Origin: an uncultured delta proteobacterium
Lineage (GTDB): Bacteria > RBG-13-61-14 > DRUE01
Direction of reading: 5' to 3'
Assembly: GCA_903930515.1 (NCBI GenBank)
Contig: CAIYYW010000352.1
Location: 1-5,364, forward strand
DNA: 5,364 nt
Shown piece by piece: positions 1 to 5,204 of this stretch. Position numbers and translations under genes: made by a program. Positions within the stretch are counted from its first letter, which is position 1, and each line of letters starts with the position of its first letter. The notes below the pieces were generated by a model. That model saw nothing but the letters and a program-made list of their open reading frames with translations. It was not told where the DNA came from and searched no databases.

Positions 1-2
1 CC

Positions 3-260
3 GATTTCAAAGTTATTGATAATTTCAATAAAATTAAAGTTGGAATGAAAGAGGATGATGTAATAAGGATATTAGGAAAACCAAAATTGGTCGATACCGA
101 TAAAATATTAATTCAGTATCATGGCGATCTTTCACAATACAAGAAAGGAATTGATAATCCTAATAAAGCTTTTTGGTATCGCACCGGAATAGATTATCAA
201 ATATGTATTATATTCGATAAAAATAACAATGTGATATATGTAAACGAAGGTGGGACATAA
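3..260 (+). CDS. SmpA/OmlA (BamE-like) domain protein, 5'-truncated by window edge
   Basis: The frame is open from base 3 to a TAA at 258-260, so the gene enters from outside the window; the internal ATG at 45 lies inside the domain and is unlikely to be the true start. The visible 85 residues follow the SmpA/OmlA pattern: an 'I-x-x-GM' turn (KVGMKEDDV), then 'ILGKP', then an aromatic strand (FWYRTG) and a closing hydrophobic strand (FDKNNNVIYV). In this family the domain usually sits in small outer-membrane lipoproteins or periplasmic proteins; any signal peptide here would be upstream of the window. Base composition is strikingly AT-rich (about 27% GC over 1-120), with many ATA, TTA and AAA codons, unlike every gene to the right. 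That suggests horizontal acquisition. An Rhs fragment starts 14 bp downstream, so it could be the cargo or immunity-type ORF of an Rhs locus, but this is inference. The domain call is moderately sure; the function is not known. Confidence 0.6.
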   Translation, partial: DFKVIDNFNKIKVGMKEDDVIRILGKPKLVDTDKILIQYHGDLSQYKKGIDNPNKAFWYRTGIDYQICIIFDKNNNVIYVNEGGT

Positions 261-274
261 TAAAAGAAGGCGAC

Positions 275-496
275 ATGGTGCTTTATAGCAATAATGATGA
301 CAGCAGGCTTGCCAGCGTCCTCGGAACCACTGGGTCTTTTGGCGACTATGCTTATGATCATCTGGGGCAAAGGGTAATGAAGCTGGAGACCGGGTATGAG
401 GTTTTTGTCTATGATATCTTCGGGAATTTGATCGGGAGATATGGATCGGACGGAAAAGCGCTCCAGGAGTGGTTTTATCTGGGGATGGGAGTGTAA
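275..496 (+). pseudogene. Rhs/YD-repeat protein fragment (displaced, truncated core)
   Basis: A 73-residue open frame carries two recognisable YD-type repeats: YAYDHLGQRV at residues 25-34 and FVYDIFGNLIGRY at 44-56. EWFYLG at 65-70 resembles the 'EY-x-YLG' strand that normally leads into the Rhs-associated core. Full-length Rhs/YD proteins run from several hundred to well over a thousand residues and continue into the 'DHLGT' and 'GLYYxRARYYDP' core. Here a TAA stops the frame right after the YLG strand, and no other frame downstream resumes the core, so this is a remnant. An AGAAGG purine tract lies 4 nt before the ATG, so a short peptide could be made. The frame stays open upstream only to about base 227, inside the preceding AT-rich gene, so no longer Rhs protein enters through it. 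Base composition already matches the rest of the chromosome, giving a sharp compositional break at about 260-275. Confidence 0.7.
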
Positions 497-516
497 TTCG
501 GGAATGGCGCTTGGGA

Positions 517-544
517 TTGAAAAATTCCGGAAAATCTGTAATCT
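517..544 (+). promoter_or_regulatory. putative sigma-70 promoter for folE2
   Basis: TTGAAA at 517-522 and TAATCT at 539-544 are 16 bp apart. Transcription would begin near 551, leaving a leader of only about 16 nt that still contains the ribosome binding site. It is the only reasonable -35/-10 pair seen between the Rhs remnant and folE2. No operator-like palindrome was seen next to it. Confidence 0.35.
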
Positions 545-555
545 ACTGACTGACT

Positions 556-562
556 GAGGCGG
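556..562 (+). promoter_or_regulatory. ribosome binding site of folE2
   Basis: GAGGCGG begins 11 nt before the ATG at 567. The GAGG core leaves a 7-nt gap to the start codon. This supports 567 as the start. Confidence 0.6.
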
Positions 563-566
563 TAAA

Positions 567-1346
567 ATGGATAAAGATATTCAGAACCAAAAAGATCATC
601 GCCAGATCCCGATTGACCGGGTGGGGGTCAAGGAGGTTCACTATCCCATCATTGTGCTGGACCGCGCCAACAAGAACCAGGCTACGATCGGTAAAATCAA
701 TATGTATGTCAACCTTCCCCACGAATTCAAGGGAACCCATATGAGCCGCTTCATTGAGGTGCTAAACCAGCATCACGGCCGGATCAGCCTGCAGAATTTC
801 CCTCAAATCCTGGAAGACCTGATCCGGAGTTTGAACGCCGCGGCCGCGCACATTGAGGTTGAATTCCCGTATTTCCTCAAGAAGCAGGCTCCGGTTTCGG
901 GAGAGGAAAGCCTGATGGAATACATTTGCAAATATATCGGGAACCGCCAGGGGGGGAAACAGGAGTTCCTGGTCGGGATCCAGGTTCCGATCACCACCCT
1001 CTGCCCCTGCTCCAAAGAGATGAGCGAGCGCGGCGCCCATAACCAGCGCGGCCTGGTCACGGTGACGGTGAAGTTCAAGAAGTTCTTCTGGATTGAGGAT
1101 GTGATTGAGATGATCGAGCAGTCCGCGTCCGCCTCGGTCTTTGCGCTCTTAAAGCGGGAGGACGAGAAATATATCACCGATCTGGCCTATAATAATCCCC
1201 GGTTTGTGGAGGATGTGGTGAGGGAAGTCACCGCGCGCCTGCGCGACAATGGGAATTTCCCCTGGTTCAAGGTGGAGGCTGAAAATTTTGAAAGCATCCA
1301 CAGCCATAACGCCTACGCGATGGTGGAGTCGGTCCCGGAACTTTGA
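567..1346 (+). CDS. folE2: GTP cyclohydrolase FolE2 (type IB)
   Basis: This 259-residue protein is a clear member of the FolE2/MptA family (GTP cyclohydrolase IB), at the usual family length. The enzyme converts GTP to 7,8-dihydroneopterin triphosphate in the cytoplasm, the entry step to tetrahydrofolate and to queuosine-type modified tRNA bases. The family signature PITTLCPCSKEMSERGAHNQ spans residues 141-160. Cys146, His158, Glu200 and Glu215 match, at a constant offset of one, the residues I recall from the Neisseria enzyme (Cys147, His159, Glu201 as metal ligands, Glu216 catalytic). The N-terminal 'DRVGVKEVHYPI' and 'INMYVNLPHEFKGTHMSRF' stretches are also typical. The enzyme belongs to the tunnelling fold and is less dependent on zinc than FolE, so some bacteria induce it under zinc limitation; no Zur-like site was recognised here. 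It stands alone, converging on pgsA with a 3-bp gap. No key residue is missing. Confidence 0.97.
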   Translation: MDKDIQNQKDHRQIPIDRVGVKEVHYPIIVLDRANKNQATIGKINMYVNLPHEFKGTHMSRFIEVLNQHHGRISLQNFPQILEDLIRSLNAAAAHIEVEFPYFLKKQAPVSGEESLMEYICKYIGNRQGGKQEFLVGIQVPITTLCPCSKEMSERGAHNQRGLVTVTVKFKKFFWIEDVIEMIEQSASASVFALLKREDEKYITDLAYNNPRFVEDVVREVTARLRDNGNFPWFKVEAENFESIHSHNAYAMVESVPEL

Positions 1347-1349
1347 AAC

Positions 1350-1991
1350 TTACTTCCGACCCTGATTTTTACCCAGGATCAGCAGCCAGAAATGTCGGGT
1401 ATAATCCACCCCGGACCAGATGGTCAGGAACACCGCCAACAAAAAAACCGTGATCCCGATCAGATAAAAATTGATCGGCCCGAACGGGTAATAAAGAATA
1501 ATCGCGGCCACGCTGACGACCTGGAAAACGGTTTTAGATTTGCCCAGCCGGGAGGCCGAGATCACAACCCCCTCCGCGCCCGCCAACGACCGGAGCGAGG
1601 TGATCGCCAGTTCCCTTGCGATAATCACCACCGCGATCCATCCCGGCAGCCGGTTTTTTTCCACCAACATCACCATCGCGCCCATAATCAGGAGCTTATC
1701 CGCGAGCGGGTCCAGGAGTTTTCCCAAGTTGGTCACCAATTGATACTTGCGCGCCACATACCCGTCCACCAGGTCGGTCAGGCTCGCGATCACGAACAGC
1801 ACGGTGGCCACGATGGACAGGATCAAATTATTCCGGGTCGGCTCCGTGATTTCCCACCGGATCCAGCCCTGGGTCGGCTCAACCTCCATCAATAAAATCA
1901 GGACCAGCACGATCGGAACCAGCACAATCCGGAGCAGGGTCAGAATATTGGCGAGATTAAAAAGACGGGGCGGTTTTGCAAGATCGGGCAT
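1350..1991 (-). CDS. pgsA: CDP-diacylglycerol-glycerol-3-phosphate 3-phosphatidyltransferase (PgsA)
   Basis: This inner-membrane enzyme transfers the phosphatidyl group from CDP-diacylglycerol to glycerol 3-phosphate, the committed step to phosphatidylglycerol and cardiolipin. The CDP-alcohol phosphotransferase signature D-x2-DG-x2-AR-x8-G-x3-D-x3-D is perfect: Asp73, Asp76-Gly77, Ala80-Arg81, Gly90, Asp94 and Asp98. About six membrane segments are visible (roughly 17-35, 56-72, 100-112, 117-130, 155-170, 174-192). The C-terminal 'WSGVDYTRH' is typical of PgsA rather than of phosphatidylserine synthases. At 213 residues it is slightly longer than many homologues, partly through a loop of about 20 residues (37-55) between the first two membrane segments. 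The start is supported by AGGAG at 2000-2004, 8 nt upstream. It begins 16 bp after the transglycosylase stop, so it is probably the last gene of that transcript. Confidence 0.95.
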   Translation of the reverse strand: MPDLAKPPRLFNLANILTLLRIVLVPIVLVLILLMEVEPTQGWIRWEITEPTRNNLILSIVATVLFVIASLTDLVDGYVARKYQLVTNLGKLLDPLADKLLIMGAMVMLVEKNRLPGWIAVVIIARELAITSLRSLAGAEGVVISASRLGKSKTVFQVVSVAAIILYYPFGPINFYLIGITVFLLAVFLTIWSGVDYTRHFWLLILGKNQGRK

Positions 1992-1999
1992 TTCGGGAT

Positions 2000-2004
2000 C
2001 TCCT
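2000..2004 (-). promoter_or_regulatory. ribosome binding site of pgsA
   Basis: AGGAG on the minus strand lies 8 nt before the ATG that ends at 1991 and only 3 nt after the transglycosylase TAG stop (2008-2010). This placement suggests translational coupling and fixes the pgsA start. Confidence 0.65.
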
Positions 2005-2007
2005 GAC

Positions 2008-2637
2008 CTATTTCCGGGTAACGGTTCGTTCGGAAAGGATTACCACCCGGCTCTGGTAACGGACGCCTAAATTCTTGCCCTCATACTTGTCCCGATAGGA
2101 TTGAACCTTCTTAACATAATTCCTGGTCTCGGCATAAGGCGGGATCCCCTGATACTTGTCCACGCAACTGGGACCGGCGTTATAGGCCGCCAGCGCCAGG
2201 GTCTCGTTCCCCTGATACCTGCTCAGCAGGGATTTGAAATAAGCCACCCCCGCGTAAATGTTATCGCGCGGATGGTACGGGTCAATCAACCGCATCAATT
2301 GCGCGGTCGCCGGCATCAACTGCATCAATCCCTGCGCCCCGGACCGAGATACCGCCTTGGGATCGTAATTGCTTTCCACCTTGATCATCGCCCGGATCAG
2401 GTTCTCGTCCAACCCGTAAGTTGCGCAGGCATCCTTGATATAGCGATCAAAATCAACCTGGATGTCCATCCGGGAGCCGCCTCCCGCGTCCGCCCAGACG
2501 ATCATTTTATTATATTTATCATCCTTTCGGACATCGCTGAAATGATAGACGCCGTTATGATCAATAAAATAATAGAGACCGCCGGCCCGGGCCGGGCCGA
2601 AGGCAATCAAAATCAGGATTAAAGCCCACCGCCTCAT
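2008..2637 (-). CDS. secreted lytic transglycosylase, DUF4124-like N-terminus plus SLT domain
   Basis: This 209-residue periplasmic enzyme should cleave the MurNAc-GlcNAc bond of peptidoglycan to form 1,6-anhydro ends. Residues 1-18 form a signal peptide (MRRW, hydrophobic core, cut near 'ARA'). Residues 20-36 (GLYYFIDHNGVYHFSDV) are a DUF4124-type strand-turn motif often fused to SLT domains. The SLT domain covers about 65-182: catalytic Glu88 in 'IKVES', 'GAQGLMQLMP' at 100-109, 'AAYNAGP' at 150-156 and 'PYAETRNYV' at 167-175. A basic tail of about 25 residues follows. The size suits a minimal family 1 transglycosylase, and all hallmark residues are present. Cys71 and Cys158 occupy positions where I would expect small residues, and could pair in the periplasm. 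An in-frame TAA just upstream makes this ATG the first possible one. There is no good ribosome binding site, but a strong promoter ends 8 nt before the ATG, suggesting leaderless translation. pgsA follows 16 bp downstream. Confidence 0.93.
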   Translation of the reverse strand: MRRWALILILIAFGPARAGGLYYFIDHNGVYHFSDVRKDDKYNKMIVWADAGGGSRMDIQVDFDRYIKDACATYGLDENLIRAMIKVESNYDPKAVSRSGAQGLMQLMPATAQLMRLIDPYHPRDNIYAGVAYFKSLLSRYQGNETLALAAYNAGPSCVDKYQGIPPYAETRNYVKKVQSYRDKYEGKNLGVRYQSRVVILSERTVTRK

Positions 2638-2645
2638 CTGATTTT

Positions 2646-2674
2646 ATTCTAACCTTTTTCCGCGGGTTCGTCAA
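2646..2674 (-). promoter_or_regulatory. strong putative sigma-70 promoter of the transglycosylase-pgsA unit
   Basis: On the minus strand TTGACG (2669-2674) is followed after exactly 17 bp by TAGAAT (2646-2651). Only 8 nt separate the -10 box from the start codon at 2637. Transcription should begin at about 2638-2640, making the mRNA leaderless or nearly so. Confidence 0.6.
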
Positions 2675-2716
2675 TTCCAATGACCGGCCATCCGCCGGCG
2701 CCGTCTTCCAGCCCGC

Positions 2717-4273
2717 TCATTTTACCTGATCCAGCTCCAGATCTCCTTCGTAGAATTGCAAGTTCAAGATGGTTTTCCGGTTTTGGAACCGGTCCGGGAA
2801 CGCGGCTTTAAAACTGATCGGGTAAGGGTCGTTTTCCAGCTCGGCCTGATCCCGGACCAACCGAGGGACCTCCCCGAGCAAAAGATGGGTGACGCCGAAG
2901 CTTTCAATCTGCTCCGGCGATCGGTTGAAGATATTCTTGACATAATAGTATTGATGCCGTCCCGGGAACAGGAGCGGCCCGGCCCATTTCCCGATCACCA
3001 CCGCCTGCCGAGTCCCGAGGGCCTGCTCCAGCTTTTTGCCCTGCTCCACCATTTGATATTCCGGGGCCGAGAACCATTTGAGCCAGGCCTGAAAGTTATA
3101 CCCGAAGCTCAAGACCAGGATCAGGCCGATCAGCGCCGGCCTTCCGCGCCTTAAATTTTTCCGCTCCAAAAATTCTGAAACCCTGGCCAGGCCGAGGCCG
3201 GCCAGAAAAATCATCGCCGGAAGCTCCGGCATCCAAAACCTTTCCACCCGCGCCGAACTCGCGGCCAAAAATATCCGGAGGGAAAGAAACCAGATCAAGG
3301 CCAACAGTTCCAGGTTTTCCAGGCTCCGCCTCCGGACCAGATAATAAAGTATGAAAAGTATTTCCATAATTCCCAGCCCGGCAACCACCGGATCAAACGC
3401 GAACAGGGTTTGCCAGATGCCGGCCGGGCTGAAATGATAGAGAACCGCTTCCCGGATGAAATCCGGCCGGACCACCAGCCACATCCTGCTCCGGTCTGGC
3501 GGAAAGCCGTATCCGTGCCGGAAATTCATCACCGTGAACAGCCGGTAGTCCGGCTGCCGCCAGAGGTGGTAGAGGAGGCCGAGGAAAACCAACCCCAGCG
3601 CCAGGCTGACCCAGACCGCCGGGGTTTTCCAGAATCTTTCCCGGAACGGAGAGCCGAAGGCCGGGAAAAAACCGGCCAGAAAAACCGGGAACAGGAGCAG
3701 GGCGTTTTGTTTGAGGAAATAGGACATAAAAAAAATCAGCAGGCTTAAGGGGAAAAGCCATTTCCGCTTCGCGCTCAACGCCAGGAGGCCGACGGAGAGG
3801 ATCAGGAAGCTATTGAGCATGGTTTCCATCAAACCGAGCCGGGAATAAATGAACAGGTAAAAATTGAAGCCGTAGAACAGGCCGGCAAAAAGGGCGGATT
3901 TTTTCAGCCGGCCTCGGCGGAATGCGATCCCAATAAAGCAAAGCCCAAGCGCGAACCAGAAGATCGAGAACGAGCGGAGGCTTAGATAGCTGACCTTGAA
4001 TATTTTAAGCCAGATCAAAAGCGGGTAGCACCAGACCGGGCTTAAGACTTTCCAGAACCGGTATTGGTCCTGGTCGCTCAGGTTCCATTTCCCGAACAAG
4101 GCGCGGTTCCGGGCCTGATAGGCCTTGGCCGCTTCATCGGTGAAGGTTTCGTAGGAGCGCAATCCGTTGGAGAAGGAGAGAGGAGGGTCGGCGTTTATTC
4201 GACTGAACCGGACCAGGATCAGGCCGAGGAAAGCCAAACCGACCAGGATCAGGCCGAGAGATTTCCGGTTCAT
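2717..4273 (-). CDS. GT-C fold membrane glycosyltransferase (ArnT/PMT-like, GT39/GT83 group)
   Basis: This 518-residue polytopic protein probably moves a sugar from a polyprenyl-phosphate donor to an acceptor on the periplasmic face of the inner membrane. About eleven hydrophobic segments are visible (5-22, 100-117, 125-145, 150-167, 171-185, 187-205, 218-236, 293-313, 321-340, 349-365, 378-396). A soluble C-terminal domain follows at about 397-518. After the first segment comes a long loop with the acidic pair Asp46-Glu47 in 'FTDEA', where GT-C enzymes carry their catalytic acid. 'SRLGLMET' (144-151) and 'RVERFWMPELPAM' (342-354) resemble the conserved 'GR...E' and 'R-Y-x-x-P-x-x-P' segments of the family. 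Donor and acceptor cannot be read from sequence. The start has no clear ribosome binding site; an extended -10 box sits 6 nt before the ATG. The transglycosylase starts 79 bp downstream with its own promoter. Fold is fairly sure, substrate unknown. Confidence 0.8.
   Translation of the reverse strand: MNRKSLGLILVGLAFLGLILVRFSRINADPPLSFSNGLRSYETFTDEAAKAYQARNRALFGKWNLSDQDQYRFWKVLSPVWCYPLLIWLKIFKVSYLSLRSFSIFWFALGLCFIGIAFRRGRLKKSALFAGLFYGFNFYLFIYSRLGLMETMLNSFLILSVGLLALSAKRKWLFPLSLLIFFMSYFLKQNALLLFPVFLAGFFPAFGSPFRERFWKTPAVWVSLALGLVFLGLLYHLWRQPDYRLFTVMNFRHGYGFPPDRSRMWLVVRPDFIREAVLYHFSPAGIWQTLFAFDPVVAGLGIMEILFILYYLVRRRSLENLELLALIWFLSLRIFLAASSARVERFWMPELPAMIFLAGLGLARVSEFLERKNLRRGRPALIGLILVLSFGYNFQAWLKWFSAPEYQMVEQGKKLEQALGTRQAVVIGKWAGPLLFPGRHQYYYVKNIFNRSPEQIESFGVTHLLLGEVPRLVRDQAELENDPYPISFKAAFPDRFQNRKTILNLQFYEGDLELDQVK
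4211..4258. repeat. 18-bp direct repeat, two copies at a 30-bp period
   Basis: GACCAGGATCAGGCCGAG occurs at 4211-4228 and 4241-4258 in the same reading register. It encodes LGLILV twice (residues 6-11 and 16-21) in the first membrane segment of the glycosyltransferase. The first 17 bases recur at 3113-3129, encoding a similar GLILV in the last membrane segment. Confidence 0.85.
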
Positions 4274-4279
4274 CTTTTC

Positions 4280-4288
4280 ATTGTAGCA
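4280..4288 (-). promoter_or_regulatory. putative extended -10 promoter of the glycosyltransferase gene
   Basis: On the minus strand TGC-TACAAT gives a near-consensus -10 (4280-4285) with an upstream TG in the extended -10 position. No good -35 is seen 16-18 bp upstream (TACCAG at 17 bp). The box ends 6 nt before the ATG, so transcription would start on or next to the start codon, giving a leaderless mRNA. Confidence 0.35.
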
Positions 4289-4348
4289 GATTTTATTGAG
4301 AGCTGGTATTGCCGGGTGAAGGTCGAGCGGAAAGGAGGCAAGGCGTTT

Positions 4349-4429
4349 ATGCGGGGCCTTATTATGTTATCAGCCGGCGCAAGAGCGGGTTTCGGATCTT
4401 CAAGTCGGGGGGCCAGGCTCGGAGAGTGA
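4349..4429 (+). CDS. possible 26-residue small ORF with a consensus ribosome binding site
   Basis: AAAGGAGG at 4331-4338 lies 10 nt before an ATG at 4349, better than most ribosome binding sites in this window. The frame it opens encodes only 26 residues, rich in Gly, Ala, Arg and Ser, ending at TGA 4427-4429. The peptide resembles nothing I recognise, has no clear membrane segment, and no convincing promoter was found upstream. It may be a chance match in GC-rich spacer or a small leader peptide. Confidence 0.15.
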   Translation: MRGLIMLSAGARAGFGSSSRGARLGE

Positions 4430-4519
4430 AGCGGTTCTCGTCCGGTCTCTTATGACGACGCCGGGGTTCCGCCGGCTGGCCGCAAATCGGGAATATGCTT
4501 AACCGGGAATCAGGGGGTA

Positions 4520-4548
4520 TTGCATTCCGGGACCGGATCGGCTAAAAT
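4520..4548 (+). promoter_or_regulatory. putative sigma-70 promoter of the two-gene unit at 4568-5204
   Basis: TTGCAT (4520-4525) and TAAAAT (4543-4548) are exactly 17 bp apart. The start of transcription would be near 4555, giving a leader of about 13 nt that still includes the GGAGGG ribosome binding site. Confidence 0.55.
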
Positions 4549-4558
4549 GTTTTGAACC

Positions 4559-4564
4559 GGAGGG
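4559..4564 (+). promoter_or_regulatory. ribosome binding site of the 89-residue gene
   Basis: GGAGGG ends 3 nt before the ATG at 4568; its core is within range of the start codon though somewhat close. It favours this start over the internal ATG codons at residues 12 and 13. Confidence 0.55.
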
Positions 4565-4567
4565 AAA

Positions 4568-4837
4568 ATGCCGGACGATAAAGGAAAAGCCGAGATTATA
4601 ATGATGGGCAAGCGTGAGAAGGTTCCCGGCTGGAAGGGACAGTTGTATGTGGCGATTGTCAAGGATCGTTCGGGCAAGGAGAACCAATACAAGGTGGTAT
4701 GCGATTCCACTGAAGAAGGAGATTTAAACGATCTGCCGGAAACGAAAATCTTTAAGGATAAAATGGAGGCGTTCAGCTATGCAATGGAAATGGAGCGGAG
4801 CAAAGGGAAGTGGAAATATGGAGCGGGCAAGCAATAA
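4568..4837 (+). CDS. small soluble protein, function unknown
   Basis: This 89-residue, charged, probably cytoplasmic protein has no signal peptide and no membrane segment. I do not recognise the family. The visible layout is a short lysine-rich N-terminus, a strand-rich middle ('GQLYVAIVKD', 'YKVVCDSTEE'), and a predicted amphipathic helix near the C-terminus ('DKMEAFSYAMEMERSK', 64-79), ending in a lysine-rich tail. One cysteine (about residue 45) is present with no metal-binding pattern. The promoter at 4520-4548 and GGAGGG at 4559-4564 support expression from this start, and codon use matches the neighbouring genes. The 3' end overlaps the next gene by 20 bp in another frame, so the two are probably translated together. 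The linked membrane protein suggests a shared role, but nothing in the sequence names it. Confidence 0.75.
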   Translation: MPDDKGKAEIIMMGKREKVPGWKGQLYVAIVKDRSGKENQYKVVCDSTEEGDLNDLPETKIFKDKMEAFSYAMEMERSKGKWKYGAGKQ

Positions 4838-5204
4838 ATATATATCCGGCGGAGCCAAGATCAAATTCTTCCTGGTGCTGATCGCGCTGGCTCTGATCGG
4901 ATGGTCGGTCGCGGTCTTCAGCGCTCCTTATCTCCGGAAGTCCAAGTTTCAGCACCAGATGGAAGACCGGATGATGGATTACGCCCATACCGGCTATGAT
5001 GATATGATTGAGCAGTTGATAGCCGAAGCCAGGAAGGATGGCCTGCCTGCGCTCCAGCCGGAAAGTTTTGAATTTTCGGGAGGGGACTTGGGCGAGATCT
5101 CCACCCTCCGGTGCAAGTACCAGGAGGCGATCAAGCTTCCGGCCGGAAGGTTTTATGTGATCGATATGACTGCGGAGATAACAGCGAAAATTCCTGTTTT
5201 TTAA
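4818..5204 (+). CDS. small single-pass membrane protein with C-terminal extracytoplasmic domain, function unknown
   Basis: A 128-residue protein. An upstream in-frame ATG at 4779 would add 13 residues, but it lies deep inside the preceding gene. The ATG at 4818 has GGGAAG 7 nt before it and gives a normal short positive N-terminus, so 4818 is preferred. One hydrophobic segment is visible at about residues 16-36 ('FFLVLIALALIGWSVAVFSA'), preceded by Lys/Arg, which puts the rest outside the cytoplasm. The soluble part has an amphipathic helix region (about 45-72) and a final strand-rich stretch ('GRFYVIDMTAEITAKIPVF'). The layout loosely recalls DUF4845-type and pilin-like small proteins, but no diagnostic motif is seen and there is no prepilin peptidase site. 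It overlaps the 89-residue gene by 20 bp, suggesting translational coupling. Its stop lies next to the convergent gene at the right edge. Confidence 0.75.
   Translation: MERASNKYISGGAKIKFFLVLIALALIGWSVAVFSAPYLRKSKFQHQMEDRMMDYAHTGYDDMIEQLIAEARKDGLPALQPESFEFSGGDLGEISTLRCKYQEAIKLPAGRFYVIDMTAEITAKIPVF

Larger units (their letters stand above)
4274..4567. other. divergent intergenic region, mostly unexplained
   Basis: Between the glycosyltransferase (leftward) and the 89-residue gene (rightward), promoter elements are seen only at the two ends (4280-4288 and 4520-4548). The middle 230 bp show no tRNA, no convincing structured RNA and no recognised protein match in any frame. Small inverted repeats are present: AAGGC at 4340-4344 with GCCTT at 4356-4360, and a GCCGG/CCGGC pair around 4460-4478. 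None has a following T-run. Confidence 0.5.

Noticed and set aside
497-566. preQ1, THF or Zur-type control element upstream of folE2.
   Set aside because: The spacer is only 70 bp, the predicted leader is about 16 nt, and no aptamer-like pairing or Zur-like palindrome was recognised.
543-1177. Minus-strand open frames inside folE2.
   Set aside because: folE2 on the plus strand has all active-site residues; the opposite frames show no domain or start signal.
1392-2622. Long plus-strand open frames opposite pgsA and the transglycosylase.
   Set aside because: They are antisense by-products of GC-rich coding sequence; products are Arg/His/Gln-rich with no domain, while the minus-strand genes carry complete family motifs.
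2684-2698. Hairpin (CCGGC, 5-nt loop, GCCGG) between the glycosyltransferase stop and the transglycosylase promoter, considered as a terminator.
   Set aside because: The stem is only 5 bp and no T-run follows on the minus strand, so an intrinsic terminator is not supported.
4321-4345. Possible SRP (4.5S) RNA: GGTCGAGCGGAAAGGAGGCA looks a little like the conserved helix 8 region.
   Set aside because: The invariant AGCAG part of the symmetric loop and the matching GTC/GGAAG spacing are missing, and the flanks do not pair into a long hairpin.
2756-4429. Open frames opposite or within the glycosyltransferase gene, including one crossing its start at 4064-4429.
   Set aside because: Low-complexity Pro/Glu/Arg-rich translations with no ribosome binding sites, overlapping a well-supported membrane protein gene.
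4779-4817. Earlier start (ATG at 4779) for the 128-residue membrane protein.
   Set aside because: It has no good ribosome binding site, would overlap the upstream gene by 59 bp, and adds residues before an already normal membrane-protein N-terminus. The ATG at 4818 has GGGAAG at 7 nt.
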